From positions 248,001 to 312,000 of the forward strand of contig NZ_JBCFZM010000002.1 of assembly GCF_038594605.1 (NCBI RefSeq): a DNA stretch of 64,000 nucleotides, in the 5' to 3' direction. The notes beneath the pieces were generated by a model. The model saw only the letters and a list, made by a program, of their open reading frames with translations. It ran no database searches and was not told the origin of the DNA. The DNA comes from Alteriqipengyuania bathyomarina_B. GTDB taxonomy: Bacteria; Pseudomonadota; Alphaproteobacteria; Sphingomonadales; Sphingomonadaceae. The position numbers were made by a program, and so were the translations under genes. Numbering within the stretch: the first letter of the stretch is position 1; each line of letters begins with the position of its first letter. Shown piece by piece: positions 42,875 to 52,001 of this stretch.

Positions 42875-43660
42875 TTACTGGAAGGCCTGGAAGTTGGGCT
42901 GGCCGTTCGAGGCGCTGACCCCGCCATCTACGGGCAGGTTCGCCCCGGTCACGAAGCGCGCATCCTCGCTCGCGAGGAAGGCGACCACGGCGGCGACATC
43001 CTCGGGCTCGCCCGGGCGGCCGAGCGGATTACGCTGGAGGAAGGCTTCGAGCAGATCGTTGTTCTCGCGGATGCCCTCGCTCATGGCGGTCTTCGTCATC
43101 GAAGGGCACACCGCGTTCGCCCGGATGCCCTGCGCACCCAGTTGCAGCGCGAGCGCGCGGGTCAGGTTGGTCACCGCGCCCTTGCTCGCGTTGTAGATCG
43201 GCATGGTCCAGTCGCCGCCGGTGCCCGACACGCTGGAAGTGTTGACGATGCTGCCGCCGCCGGGCGCATCGCTCTTGGCAAGCTGCGGGATCGCCGCGCG
43301 GCATGCGTAAAGGGTGCCTTTCACATTGATGTCGATCACCTTGTCGATATCCTCGTCGCTCGCCTCGACCAGCGGCCCTGCGGTGGCGGTGCCTGCATTA
43401 TTGACGAGACAGTCGAGACCGCCGAAGCGTTCGACGGTCTTGGCGACGAGGGTGTTGGCGAAATCCGCGTCCGAAATGTCGCCGTCGACGATTAGTGTGC
43501 GATCGTCGTCGAGATCGGCGGCCACCTTTTCCAGATCGTCCCGGCTGCGGCTGTTGAGCACGACATTGGCGCCCTCGCTCGCAAAGCGGCGGGCGATGGC
43601 TTCGCCGATCCCGGTGGACGAGCCGGTGATGATGACGGTGCGGTTGGTAAAGCGTTGCAT
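42875..43660 (-). CDS. SDR-family oxidoreductase
   Basis: A 261-residue classical short-chain dehydrogenase: ITGSSTGIGEAIARRFASEGANVVLNSR at the N-terminus, NNAGTATAG near residue 90, NTSSVSG (Ser) and YNASK (Tyr, Lys). The Ser-Arg after the second strand suggests NADP preference. PVDGGVSASNGQPNF is at the C-terminus. AGGATCGCC precedes ATG. It is followed by the membrane gene at 42103. The substrate is unknown. Confidence 0.9.
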   Translation of the reverse strand: MQRFTNRTVIITGSSTGIGEAIARRFASEGANVVLNSRSRDDLEKVAADLDDDRTLIVDGDISDADFANTLVAKTVERFGGLDCLVNNAGTATAGPLVEASDEDIDKVIDINVKGTLYACRAAIPQLAKSDAPGGGSIVNTSSVSGTGGDWTMPIYNASKGAVTNLTRALALQLGAQGIRANAVCPSMTKTAMSEGIRENNDLLEAFLQRNPLGRPGEPEDVAAVVAFLASEDARFVTGANLPVDGGVSASNGQPNFQAFQ

Positions 43661-43778
43661 GGCGATCCTTTTTTGTGTTGGCTTTGGTCTTGCAACAGGT
43701 CGCGCGCACGAATGTTTCCGGTGAAAGCCGTGTCCTTAGGGAAGTATTCAGGTATCGTGCGCGATAGGCTGGCACGCC

Positions 43779-44465
43779 ATGCGTTTTGCTCGCCTAGTCC
43801 TGCCCGCCCTGATGGGCCTGACGCTCACGGGTTGCCAGTTGCTCCCCAGCGGTGGTGACGGCGACCGGGGGACGGCGCGTTCGCCCCCGCCGATCGAGCG
43901 CGGCAGAGCGGCGGCGGCGAGCCCCGAGGGCGCGCAATGCCTGGCGCAGCTCGGCGCGACCGGCGCCAGCTATACGCCGCTGCCCGACCGGTTCGAAGCG
44001 CCGGGCTGCACGCAGGTCAATCCGGTCTCACTGGCCAGCCTGCAAGGCGATGCCAGTCGGTTCACGATCGGCAATATCGGGCCGGTCACCTGCCAGACGG
44101 CGGATACTTTCGCGAGCTGGGCGCGCTTCGGGGTGGATCGTGCATCGCGCGTCTATCTCGGAAGTCGGCTTGCGCGGATCGAGACTTTCGGCAGCTACGC
44201 ATGCCGCAATGTCGCGGGCAGCAGCCGCCGGTCTGCCCACGCGCGGGCGGAAGCGATCGACGTGGCTGCATTCGTCCTGGAAGACGGGCGGCGGATCTCG
44301 ATCAACGACGACTGGAATGGCGGAACGCAAGCCGAGCGCGAGTTCCTGCGCGTGGTGCTGAACAGCGCCTGCAAGCGCTTCGGCACCGTGCTGAGCCCGG
44401 AATACAACGCAGCCCATGCGGACCATCTGCATATGGAAGTGGGCGGGCAGTCCTTCTGCCGCTGA
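43779..44465 (+). CDS. extensin-like lipoprotein, probable zinc peptidase fold
   Basis: A 228-residue protein. The lipobox LTLTGCQ gives a lipidated Cys near residue 19. After a low-complexity linker, the extensin-like domain shows CLAQLGATGASYTPLPDR, then SYACRN, SSRRSAHARAEAIDVAAFVL and a closing AAHADHLHMEVGGQSFCR. The H-x(n)-D and H-x-D-H-L-H residues match the zinc site of the D-Ala-D-Ala/hedgehog peptidase fold. A cell-wall substrate is likely but not shown. Confidence 0.88.
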   Translation: MRFARLVLPALMGLTLTGCQLLPSGGDGDRGTARSPPPIERGRAAAASPEGAQCLAQLGATGASYTPLPDRFEAPGCTQVNPVSLASLQGDASRFTIGNIGPVTCQTADTFASWARFGVDRASRVYLGSRLARIETFGSYACRNVAGSSRRSAHARAEAIDVAAFVLEDGRRISINDDWNGGTQAEREFLRVVLNSACKRFGTVLSPEYNAAHADHLHMEVGGQSFCR

Positions 44466-44472
44466 GCCGCGG

Positions 44473-45318
44473 CTAGCTTTGCTCGATCTCGCGCGCCACC
44501 GCACGGATGGCTTCGGGCGAGAAGGAAAAGCCCATGTGGCTGCACCTTAGCGCCACCGCCTTGTCGCGTTCTTCGGGATAGCCGGCTGCAGAGCGCGGAC
44601 GTATCGCGCCATCGCGCGGGCTCCATAATGCGACGGTTTCGACCGGGGGCTTGCGCGAGAGCTGGCCCGCCAGCTCGGGGCTGTCGACGCGGTGCCCGGC
44701 AACTGCCTGATAGATGCGCCAGACATTGTTGGCGCGCAGGGAGCCCGAAAAGGGCGAACCCATCGAGATGACCTTGGCCACCGCTTCGGGCCTGCGCTTG
44801 GCCAGTTCGCGCGCGTAAAGCCCGCCGAGGCTCCAGCCCACCAAAACCACGGGCTCGCCCGCGCGTTCGTGCAGATCATCAAGACGCTCTTCGAGCTGCT
44901 CGAACAGCTCCTCCGAAAAGCCCCAGTTATATCCGCAGCCCCAGCGTTTGACCGTATGGCCAGCATCTTCCAGCCGCCGCGCGAAATAGCGCATGCGGAT
45001 GGGATTGGTGCCGAAGCCGGGCAGAATCATGACCATGCGCGGGCTTTCCGCCTTCGCCAGCCGGAACGGGCGGAACAGGCCGCGATACAGCCGCCTCAGC
45101 GGCTCCAGCAGATAGCCGAATTCCGCCAGCAGATACCACAGGCGGGGGCCGCCCACGCCATCGGGATCGGGCTCACGCGCCAGTTCGAACCGGCGCGCCC
45201 ACTCGCTGTCTGCAAGCGCGGTGAACCCGGGCACGCCCAGCGCCGCGCCCGATGGCGATGCCTGCGCCGCAGCGGCGCGCGACCCGTTGGCCTGTGTGTT
45301 TGTGATCGTTCCTCGCAC
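44473..45318 (-). CDS. alpha/beta hydrolase, lipase-like
   Basis: A 281-residue protein. The C-terminal two thirds form an alpha/beta-hydrolase: MVMILPGFGTNPIRMRYFARRLEDAGH, the nucleophile elbow LVGWSLGGLYARELAK, and WSPRDGAIRP with the acid; the His is in RCSHMGFSF. The N-terminus is variable. The start is GTG 45318 without a good ribosome-binding site, so a later start (for example near LGVPGF) is possible. It converges with the extensin gene with 7 bases between. Confidence 0.78.
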   Translation of the reverse strand: MRGTITNTQANGSRAAAAQASPSGAALGVPGFTALADSEWARRFELAREPDPDGVGGPRLWYLLAEFGYLLEPLRRLYRGLFRPFRLAKAESPRMVMILPGFGTNPIRMRYFARRLEDAGHTVKRWGCGYNWGFSEELFEQLEERLDDLHERAGEPVVLVGWSLGGLYARELAKRRPEAVAKVISMGSPFSGSLRANNVWRIYQAVAGHRVDSPELAGQLSRKPPVETVALWSPRDGAIRPRSAAGYPEERDKAVALRCSHMGFSFSPEAIRAVAREIEQS

Positions 45319-45406
45319 GACAATAGTAATGCCACACGAAGCTTAGGGTTTCCGGAATGACAAATGTTGGCTTTGTTCAGCCTGTCCGCCCGCGCCCATC
45401 CTGGCG

Positions 45407-45913
45407 CTAGTCCCCGCTTTCGGGGCAATCCCCGATCCGCTCGTTCGTGACCCGCATCTCGATCCCCCCGGCGGTCTCCCCGGCGACATTTTCGAAGCCC
45501 GCAACGGTCATCTGCAGGTCGCTGGCCGTCGGGGTGACCGTGCCGCTAATCCGCGCTTCGGTCTCGGGTTGGAACTGGCCGCCCTTGCAGACCATCACCG
45601 CCTCCAGCCGGTCGCCGGACAGGTCGTAGCTGTCGAAACGGCAGGAATCGCGCCCCTGCATCGCGAGCAGCATTTCGCGGTTGCCGCCCGCGACATCCTC
45701 CGGCGTGAGACAGATCGTGTCGTCGCCGTACTGGCTGCCCGCGGCATCGCCGCCAGCGGCCCCGATGCTGACCCGGCTGCGATAGAGCCCGGGCTGCATC
45801 CGCACGTCGCCGCCCGCGCGTGCGGCCTCTTCGGCCCGTTCGGGATCGAACGGCGAATTGTCGCACGCGGCGAGGCACAGGGCGAAGCCGCCCAGCAATG
45901 CGATACGCATCAT
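45407..45913 (-). CDS. DUF3617 lipoprotein
   Basis: A 168-residue protein: MRIALLGGFALCLAACD gives a lipoprotein signal. DVRMQPGLYRSRVSI, then TICLTPEDV, GRDSCRFDSYDLSGDRLEAVMVCKGG and RISGTVTPTASDLQM fit DUF3617, a small secreted family common in sphingomonads and of unknown function. It lies 53 bases after a second member of the same family, a tandem pair. ATGATG at 45913/45910 gives two possible starts. Confidence 0.85.
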   Translation of the reverse strand: MMRIALLGGFALCLAACDNSPFDPERAEEAARAGGDVRMQPGLYRSRVSIGAAGGDAAGSQYGDDTICLTPEDVAGGNREMLLAMQGRDSCRFDSYDLSGDRLEAVMVCKGGQFQPETEARISGTVTPTASDLQMTVAGFENVAGETAGGIEMRVTNERIGDCPESGD

Positions 45914-45966
45914 CGAAATGTCCCGCCTTTCCGGTTTGCCGAGGACGGCTGCGTTAGTGGCCGCAA

Positions 45967-46521
45967 TCAGCCGGAGCAATCGCCGATGCGTCTGCCGGTG
46001 ATCTTGCCCTTCATGCTCACGTCGCCTGCCTGCGAGCCGGAAATCGTGTTGGCCATAGTCATCGTGAAGCTGTCGCCGCCGAAATCGCCGTCCATGGCCA
46101 CCTTGGCGGTGCCGCCATCATCGGTGGTGCAGGTCATACGCAGCTTCAGCTTGTTGCCCGTCCGATCGAATTCCTCGTAATCGCAATTCTCGTTCTTCTC
46201 GCCGCCGAAGAATTCCGCATCGGGCCTATCCGCCTCGTCCTGGGTGATGCACGAAGTAGTGGTGATGGACTTGCCCATCTGCCCCGCGATCATGTCCTTC
46301 ATGTTGTCAGGCACGCCGGGAATGTCGAACTCGGTGAATTCGATGGTGTTTTCCCACTCGCCCGCGCGGATTTTCACCACATCGCCCGAAGCTGCTTCGG
46401 CGGCCATTTCCTCGCCGGTTATCTCACCATCGGCATTCGCATCCGCGCCGCCGCTATCGCCGCAACCCGCCAGCAAGAGTGCTCCACTGGCCAGCAGGCC
46501 CATGCTAATCGCGGTCTTCAT
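45967..46521 (-). CDS. DUF3617 lipoprotein (tandem partner)
   Basis: A 184-residue protein. The lipobox LLLAGC ends the signal near residue 20; a short Asp/Glu-rich linker follows (ADANADGEITGEE). Then come IRAGEWENTIEFTEFDIPGV, ITQDEADRP, ENCDYEEFDRTGNKLKLRMTC and GDVSMKGKITGRRIGDC, the DUF3617 pattern with paired cysteines. It has a GGGAGAGAG ribosome-binding site and is first in the pair with the gene at 45407. Confidence 0.87.
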   Translation of the reverse strand: MKTAISMGLLASGALLLAGCGDSGGADANADGEITGEEMAAEAASGDVVKIRAGEWENTIEFTEFDIPGVPDNMKDMIAGQMGKSITTTSCITQDEADRPDAEFFGGEKNENCDYEEFDRTGNKLKLRMTCTTDDGGTAKVAMDGDFGGDSFTMTMANTISGSQAGDVSMKGKITGRRIGDCSG

Positions 46522-46635
46522 AGTCTCTCTCTCCCGTTTGCCGTGGCGTCTCGATCGTGGCGGTGAGCGTACCCCTGCCTGCCCAACCGCTCAACTGCCA
46601 TTGCGACGGGCGGGCGATGCGCCAATATGAAAGCC

Positions 46636-48810
46636 ATGGCCGAACTGATCATCAGACGCGGGCTCGACGAGCCCGACACCACCGGCGAATTTACGCCGCA
46701 CAAGCCCGCGCGCCCCGAAAAGTCGATGCCGGGCAAGAAGTTCGAACTCGTCAGCGACTACGAACCCGCAGGCGACCAGCCGACCGCGATCGAGGAACTG
46801 GTGCGCGAGGCGGAGGGCGGCGAGAAAACGCAGGTGCTGCTCGGCGTGACCGGTAGCGGCAAGACCTTCACCATGGCCAAGGTGATCGAGGAATTGCAGC
46901 GGCCCGCGCTGATCCTTGCGCCCAACAAGATCCTCGCCGCGCAGCTCTATGGCGAGTTCAAAAGCTTCTTCCCCAACAACGCGGTCGAGTATTTCGTCAG
47001 CTATTACGACTACTACCAGCCCGAAGCCTACGTCCCGCGGTCCGATACCTACATCGAGAAGGAAAGCTCGGTGAACGAGGCGATCGACCGGATGCGCCAC
47101 TCGGCCACGCGCGCTCTGCTCGAGCGGGACGACGTCATCATCGTCGCCTCGGTCAGCTGCCTTTACGGTATCGGCTCGGTCGAGACCTATTCGGCGATGA
47201 TCTTCGACATCAAGGAGGGCGAGAGCGTCGACCAGCGCGAGCTGATTCGCAAGCTCGTGGCGCTGCAATACAAGCGCAACGATGTCGCCTTCGCGCGCGG
47301 CAATTTCCGCGTGCGCGGCGACAATCTCGAAATCTTCCCTTCGCATTACGAAGATACAGCGTGGCGGATCAGCTTCTTCGGCGACGATATCGAAGAAATC
47401 GTCGAATTCGATCCGCTGACCGGCAAGCCCGGTCGCAAGCTGGAAAAGGTGCGCGTCTACGCGAACTCGCACTATGTCACGCCCGGGCCGACGATGAAGC
47501 AGGCCTCCGAAGCCATCCGGTTCGAGCTGGCCGAGCGGCTCAAGGAGCTGGAGGCGGAGGGCAAGCTGCTCGAACACCAGCGGCTGGAGCAGCGCACCAA
47601 TTTCGACCTCGAGATGATCGCGGCGACCGGCAGCTGCAACGGAATCGAGAACTATTCGCGCTTCCTCACCGGCCGCCTGCCCGGCGAGCCGCCGCCCACG
47701 CTGTTCGAATACCTGCCCGAAAACGCGCTTCTGTTCGTCGATGAGAGCCACCAGACCGTGCCGCAGATCGGCGCGATGGCGCGCGGCGACCACCGCCGCA
47801 AGATCACGCTCGCCGAATACGGTTTCCGTCTGCCGAGCTGCATCGACAACCGCCCTTTGCGCTTCAACGAATGGGACGCGATGCGCCCGCAGACCTTCGC
47901 CGTCTCCGCCACCCCCGGCGGGTGGGAGCTGGAGCAGACCGGCGGCGTCTTCGCCGAACAGGTCATCCGCCCCACCGGCCTCATCGACCCGCCGGTCGAG
48001 ATCCGCCCGGTCGAGGACCAGGTCCAGGACTGTATCGAGGAGTGCAAGGCGACCGCCGCCAAGGGCTACCGCACGCTCGTCACCACGCTGACCAAGCGGA
48101 TGGCCGAAGACCTGACCGAGTTCATGCACGAGGCCGGCGTCAAGGTCCGCTACATGCACTCCGACGTCGAGACGCTGGAGCGTATCGAGCTGATCCGCGA
48201 CCTGCGGCTGGGCGTGTACGATGTGCTGGTGGGTATCAACCTGCTGCGCGAAGGCCTCGACATTCCCGAATGCGGGCTGGTCGCCATCCTTGATGCGGAC
48301 AAGGAGGGCTTCCTGCGCTCCGAAACCTCGCTGATCCAGACCATCGGCCGCGCCGCGCGCAACGTCGATGGCCGCGTGATTTTGTATGCCGACCGGATCA
48401 CGGGCAGCATGGAACGCGCGATGGCCGAGACCGAGCGCCGACGCGAGAAGCAGCGCGCGTATAACGAGGAACACGGGATCACTCCGACCACGATCCGCCG
48501 CGCCATCGCCGACATCACCGCCCACGCCACCAAGGGCGAAGATGGCCCACCCGAGGACGAGGCCACGCCGCTCGTGGGCCACAACCTGCGCGCCTACATC
48601 GAAGACCTCGAAAAGAAGATGCGCGAAGCCGCCGCGAACCTCGAATTCGAAGAGGCTGGAAGGTTGCGCGACGAGATACGGTCGCTGGAAAACGACGAGC
48701 TTGGGTTGCCCGAGGGCGAGCAGAAAGCGCCACGAGTCGGGCGCAGTAACGAGGGCAAGCCCGGGACGCGCAAGCTTCGGTATGGGCGGACGCAGAAGAA
48801 GATGCGTTGA
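46636..48810 (+). CDS. uvrB: excinuclease ABC subunit B
   Basis: A 724-residue nucleotide-excision-repair helicase-like protein that verifies damage with UvrA and recruits UvrC. Walker A is GVTGSGKT. The YYDYYQPEAYVP beta-hairpin block inserts at the lesion. DESHQTVPQI is motif II, and motifs V/VI are GINLLREGLDIPE and QTIGRAARN. The UvrC-binding coiled coil lies near the end (LEKKMREAAANLEFEEAGRLRDEI). A basic N-terminal extension precedes the core. ATG 46627 is three codons upstream and equally possible. No LexA-type box was seen upstream. Confidence 0.97.
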   Translation: MAELIIRRGLDEPDTTGEFTPHKPARPEKSMPGKKFELVSDYEPAGDQPTAIEELVREAEGGEKTQVLLGVTGSGKTFTMAKVIEELQRPALILAPNKILAAQLYGEFKSFFPNNAVEYFVSYYDYYQPEAYVPRSDTYIEKESSVNEAIDRMRHSATRALLERDDVIIVASVSCLYGIGSVETYSAMIFDIKEGESVDQRELIRKLVALQYKRNDVAFARGNFRVRGDNLEIFPSHYEDTAWRISFFGDDIEEIVEFDPLTGKPGRKLEKVRVYANSHYVTPGPTMKQASEAIRFELAERLKELEAEGKLLEHQRLEQRTNFDLEMIAATGSCNGIENYSRFLTGRLPGEPPPTLFEYLPENALLFVDESHQTVPQIGAMARGDHRRKITLAEYGFRLPSCIDNRPLRFNEWDAMRPQTFAVSATPGGWELEQTGGVFAEQVIRPTGLIDPPVEIRPVEDQVQDCIEECKATAAKGYRTLVTTLTKRMAEDLTEFMHEAGVKVRYMHSDVETLERIELIRDLRLGVYDVLVGINLLREGLDIPECGLVAILDADKEGFLRSETSLIQTIGRAARNVDGRVILYADRITGSMERAMAETERRREKQRAYNEEHGITPTTIRRAIADITAHATKGEDGPPEDEATPLVGHNLRAYIEDLEKKMREAAANLEFEEAGRLRDEIRSLENDELGLPEGEQKAPRVGRSNEGKPGTRKLRYGRTQKKMR

Positions 48811-48969
48811 GTTGATAATAGAGTCGAGTCTTCGCTTTATGCACAGGCCAACTGTGAAGAAGTCGGCAGCCCTCCGCTTGACACATGCGTGAAACGGGCG
48901 GAAATTTTGGGGCACGGGGAGGCACTTCGATTTTTCTTGGGCAGGTTACGCCCGCAATCGGAGTGCCAA

Positions 48970-49077
48970 ATGACCCCGTTCGAAATCGTCTCCCTGATCG
49001 TCGCCATCATCATGCTTGCGGGCGGCTTCACCTTCGCGGGCATCCAGATCGGCAAGTCGCTCGGCGAGAAGAAGTGA
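48970..49077 (+). CDS. 35-residue single-helix microprotein
   Basis: A short gene reading MTPFEIVSLIVAIIMLAGG, then FTFAGIQIGKSLGEKK, with one hydrophobic helix at residues 4-28 and a basic tail. GGAG lies 7 bases before ATG, and a TTGACA -35-like hexamer is at 48878-48883. Third codon positions are GC-rich. It lies in the gap between uvrB and higB. Small proteins of this shape are common and easily missed; the function is unknown. Confidence 0.55.
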   Translation: MTPFEIVSLIVAIIMLAGGFTFAGIQIGKSLGEKK

Positions 49078-49093
49078 GCGCCTTTCCCTTCAT

Positions 49094-49185
49094 CGTCATG
49101 CTGAACTTGTTTCAGCATCCAGCCCTCCTCCTGATCCATGCGTCGAGGGCCGAATACTGGACCCCGAAACGAGTTCGGGGTGACG
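49094..49185. repeat. palindromic element, CGTCATGCTGAACTTG family
   Basis: CGTCATGCTGAACTTGTTTC at the left and GAACTCGTTTCGGGGTCC (complement sense) at the right, ending TGACG, form an inverted pair with a spacer of about 38 bases. It is a third palindrome family in this window. The AT-richer stretch 49186-49300 beyond it leads to higB. Confidence 0.7.
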
Positions 49186-49300
49186 ATTGCGCGAGGCATA
49201 AATCAGAAGAACACGCTTATCTAAAGTCTTACAAATCTTTAATTTCAACCAATGGACGCAATGCCAGTACGCTGATCATGAGAATGCACATGGAGCAGTC

Positions 49301-49585
49301 ATGATCCAGTCCTTCGCCGATCCCGAAACCGACCAGCTCTGGAACGGCAAGCGCAGCCGCAAGATGCCTTCCGATATCCAGTCGCGGGGGCTGGCGAAGC
49401 TGCTCCTGATCGATGCTGCCGAAACTTTGGACGATCTCAAGAACCCGCCCAGCAACCGTTTTCACCCACTGTCGGGCGACCGCGCAGGCCAGCATTCGGT
49501 TTCAATTAACATGAAATGGCGTATATGTTTTCGCTGGAATGACGGAAACGCATACGATGTCGAGATCACAAACCATTACGAATGA
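49301..49585 (+). CDS. higB: HigB/RelE-family toxin
   Basis: A 94-residue mRNA interferase-type toxin. It has the HigB pattern: MIQSFADPETDQLW, LLLIDAAETLDDLKNPPSNRFHPLSGD, then SVSINMKWRICFRWNDGNAYDVEITNHY, where WRICFRW is the catalytic strand. It probably cuts mRNA on the ribosome when its antitoxin is lost. The antitoxin higA starts inside its 3' end. GGAGCAG precedes ATG. The upstream 115 bases are AT-richer than the surroundings. Confidence 0.9.
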   Translation: MIQSFADPETDQLWNGKRSRKMPSDIQSRGLAKLLLIDAAETLDDLKNPPSNRFHPLSGDRAGQHSVSINMKWRICFRWNDGNAYDVEITNHYE

Positions 49586-49877
49586 TCCCGACTGGCTGCC
49601 CATCCCCCACGCCGGGGAGCTGCTCTTGTCGGAATTCATGGAGCCGCTGGAACTCGATGCTGCCGCATTAGCGGATGCTATCGAGGTCGATCAGGCGCGT
49701 CTGGCGTCCATGATCGATGGCAGCGAGCGGGTGGATGGTGAACTCGATCTGCGTCTCTCGCGCTATTTCCGCATGTCAGAGGGCTTTTTCCTGCGCCTGC
49801 AAGCTAGCGCCGAACTGCGCGCCGCCAAGCGCTCACTGAATGGCGAGCTCGACCGCATCACGCCGCGCGCAGCCTGA
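49557..49877 (+). CDS. higA: HigA-family antitoxin
   Basis: A 106-residue Xre-type DNA-binding antitoxin: PHAGELLLSEFMEPLELDAAALADAIEVDQARLASMIDGSE gives the helix-turn-helix, followed by LDLRLSRYFRMSEGFFLRLQASAELRAAK, typical of HigA. It neutralises HigB and represses the operon. It overlaps higB by 29 bases at ATG 49557 (47 bases if the in-frame ATG 49539 is used). Confidence 0.88.
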   Translation: MSRSQTITNDPDWLPIPHAGELLLSEFMEPLELDAAALADAIEVDQARLASMIDGSERVDGELDLRLSRYFRMSEGFFLRLQASAELRAAKRSLNGELDRITPRAA

Positions 49878-49891
49878 TACTCGCCCTCGCC

Positions 49892-50422
49892 ATGAGCCTC
49901 GCCGCTATCGAACCCGGCACCTGCCGCACGCTGGTCGACTTAACCGACCCGAGCGAATTCGCGCGGTGGGACGTCATAAACGACGGGGTAATGGGCGGCC
50001 TCTCCAAGGGGCATATCGAGCAGGTCGACGGGGCGCTTTCCTTCTCCGGCACCATCAACACCAATGGCGGCGGCTTCACCTCACTACGGCGGATGGTGCC
50101 CGAGGGCGCGATGGCCGGAGCGCGGAGGCTTCGCATTACCTATGCCGCCGATGAGCGCACCTACGAGGTGACTTTGCGCTCGGATGCGAGGGAGCGCGGG
50201 CGTCGTATTGCCTATCGTGCTCCCCTGACGCCCGGGGAAAGCACCGGGGAGTGGTCGGTCGCGGTGATCGACCTTGCCCGGCTGGAAACCTCGCTGTTCG
50301 GCCAGCAGGTCGACGCACCCGCTTTCGCAACACAGGAAGCGCACAGCGTCGGGCTGATCATCGCCGACGGGATCGATGGCGACTTCGCGATGCGGCTCCA
50401 GCGGATCGAAGCCTGCGCATAG
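49892..50422 (+). CDS. CIA30-family protein
   Basis: A 176-residue soluble protein matching CIA30 (complex I intermediate-associated protein 30): LVDLTDPSEFARWDVINDGVMGGLSKGHI, then FSGTINTNGGGFTSLRR, IAYRAPLTPGESTGEW and VGLIIADGIDGDFAMRL. The fold is a jellyroll, like a carbohydrate-binding module. In mitochondria CIA30 aids complex I assembly; bacterial homologues are uncharacterised. It follows higBA with a 14-base gap. Confidence 0.85.
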   Translation: MSLAAIEPGTCRTLVDLTDPSEFARWDVINDGVMGGLSKGHIEQVDGALSFSGTINTNGGGFTSLRRMVPEGAMAGARRLRITYAADERTYEVTLRSDARERGRRIAYRAPLTPGESTGEWSVAVIDLARLETSLFGQQVDAPAFATQEAHSVGLIIADGIDGDFAMRLQRIEACA

Positions 50423-50482
50423 CGGCCATAGGCTGCCCGCAGGTGGATTTACGCGTGCGTGAAGGGCTGGCATAGCGCCGCC

Positions 50483-51994
50483 ATGATCCTTCGCACGTTC
50501 AGCAACCTTGCCGCCGCAGCCGTGCTGGCAGCCGCCCTTCCCACCATCGCCATCGCGCAAGACAAGGCTGACGCCGCGAAGTCCGAAGCGCCGAGTATCG
50601 ACCCGCAGGTCCGCACCCGCGACCTCAGCGGCACCTTCGGCGGGCAACGGATCGGCTACACCGCGACCATGGCGGAGACGGTGCTTTCCAATGACGACGG
50701 CAAGCCCGAGGCGGTGATCGTCACCACCAGCTACGTGAAGTCCCCGGCGGACACCTCGCGGCCCGTGTTCTTCATCTATAATGGCGGGCCGGGCTCGGGC
50801 TCGGTCTGGCTGCAGATGGGCGCGTTCGGGCCGAAGCGGGTCGCGATTCCCGGCGATGCGCGCGACGATGGGGCGCCGCCCTACCCGATCCTCGACAATC
50901 CGGACTCGCTGCTCGACGTCGCCGACCTCGTCTTCATCGATCCGCCGGGCACGGGCTTCAGCTACCTGACGAAAGGCACCGATCCCGAGAAATATTACGG
51001 GCTGCAGCAGGACGCGCGCGCCGTCGCCACGGTGATCCGCCGCTGGATCAACGACAACGGACGCTGGAACAGCCCCAGATATCTCGGCGGCGAAAGCTAC
51101 GGCACCACCCGCACCGCGATGGTCGTGCGCGAGCTGGAGGGGGCGACCTACAACGACGTCGGCTTCAATGGGCTGATCCTGATCTCGACCATCCTCGACT
51201 TCGCCGCGCGCGAGCCGACACCGGGCAACGAAATGGCCTATGTGATGGCGCTGCCCAATATGGCGACCGCCGCGTTCTACCACGGCAAGGCGCAGGCCCC
51301 GTCGGTGGAAGCGATCGCCGAGGAAGCGCGGCAATTCGCGATCGGTCCCTACGCCACCGCGCTGATGAAGGGGCAGGACCTGCCTGCCGCCGAACGTGCG
51401 AGCGTGCGCGCCGAACTCGCACGCCTCACCGGGCTTTCGGAAACCTATCTCGACCAGGCCGAGCTGCGCGTCACGCCCCAGCGGTTCTACAAAGAGCTGC
51501 TGCGCGACCGGGGACTAACCATCGGGCGGCTCGACAGCCGTTACACCGGCCGCGATTTCGACAATGCGGGCGAATATCCGGATAACGATCCAAGCTTTTA
51601 CGGCATCGATGCCGGCTATACCGCCGCGATCAATGCGTGGTCGCGCGGCACGCTCGGCTTCGAAACGGACCGCGAGTACCAGGCGATCGGCAGCGATCCG
51701 GGGCGCTACTGGGACTGGTCGCTCTCCGGCAGGGGCCGCGGAGCCTATCTCAACGTCGCGCCGTTCATCGGCGACGCGATGCGCCAGAACTCGCAGCTGC
51801 GGACCTTCGTGGGGCAGGGCTGGTACGATTTCGCCACGCCCTTCTTCGGCGCGGAATACTCGCTCAACCGCGTCGGCATCCCGCAGGACCGGGTCGAGTT
51901 CCATTACTATGATGCAGGGCACATGATGTATATTCGCGACGAGGACCGGGCGAAGCTGTCGCGCGACATCCGCGCCTTCATCCTCAATCGCTGA
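50483..51994 (+). CDS. exported serine carboxypeptidase-like protein (S10)
   Basis: A 503-residue protein with signal peptide ending near IAIAQ (residue 26). PVFFIYNGGPGSGSVWLQMGAFGP is the S10 oxyanion/N-G-G-P-G block, DPPGTGFSYL follows, the nucleophile is in YLGGESYGTTR, and the acid and His lie near RTFVGQGWYDFATPFF and EFHYYDAGHMMY. It probably trims peptides in the periplasm. ATG 50483 was chosen for the signal peptide. Confidence 0.92.
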   Translation: MILRTFSNLAAAAVLAAALPTIAIAQDKADAAKSEAPSIDPQVRTRDLSGTFGGQRIGYTATMAETVLSNDDGKPEAVIVTTSYVKSPADTSRPVFFIYNGGPGSGSVWLQMGAFGPKRVAIPGDARDDGAPPYPILDNPDSLLDVADLVFIDPPGTGFSYLTKGTDPEKYYGLQQDARAVATVIRRWINDNGRWNSPRYLGGESYGTTRTAMVVRELEGATYNDVGFNGLILISTILDFAAREPTPGNEMAYVMALPNMATAAFYHGKAQAPSVEAIAEEARQFAIGPYATALMKGQDLPAAERASVRAELARLTGLSETYLDQAELRVTPQRFYKELLRDRGLTIGRLDSRYTGRDFDNAGEYPDNDPSFYGIDAGYTAAINAWSRGTLGFETDREYQAIGSDPGRYWDWSLSGRGRGAYLNVAPFIGDAMRQNSQLRTFVGQGWYDFATPFFGAEYSLNRVGIPQDRVEFHYYDAGHMMYIRDEDRAKLSRDIRAFILNR

Positions 51995-52001
51995 GCTGTC
52001 G

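Noticed and set aside
45412..45425. CCCCG-CTTT-CGGGG hairpin as a terminator
   Set aside because: It lies inside the last codons of the DUF3617 gene and lacks a T tract.
46522..46635. LexA box upstream of uvrB
   Set aside because: No GTTC-N7-GTTC repeat is present; a partial GTTC pair before recF has the wrong spacing.
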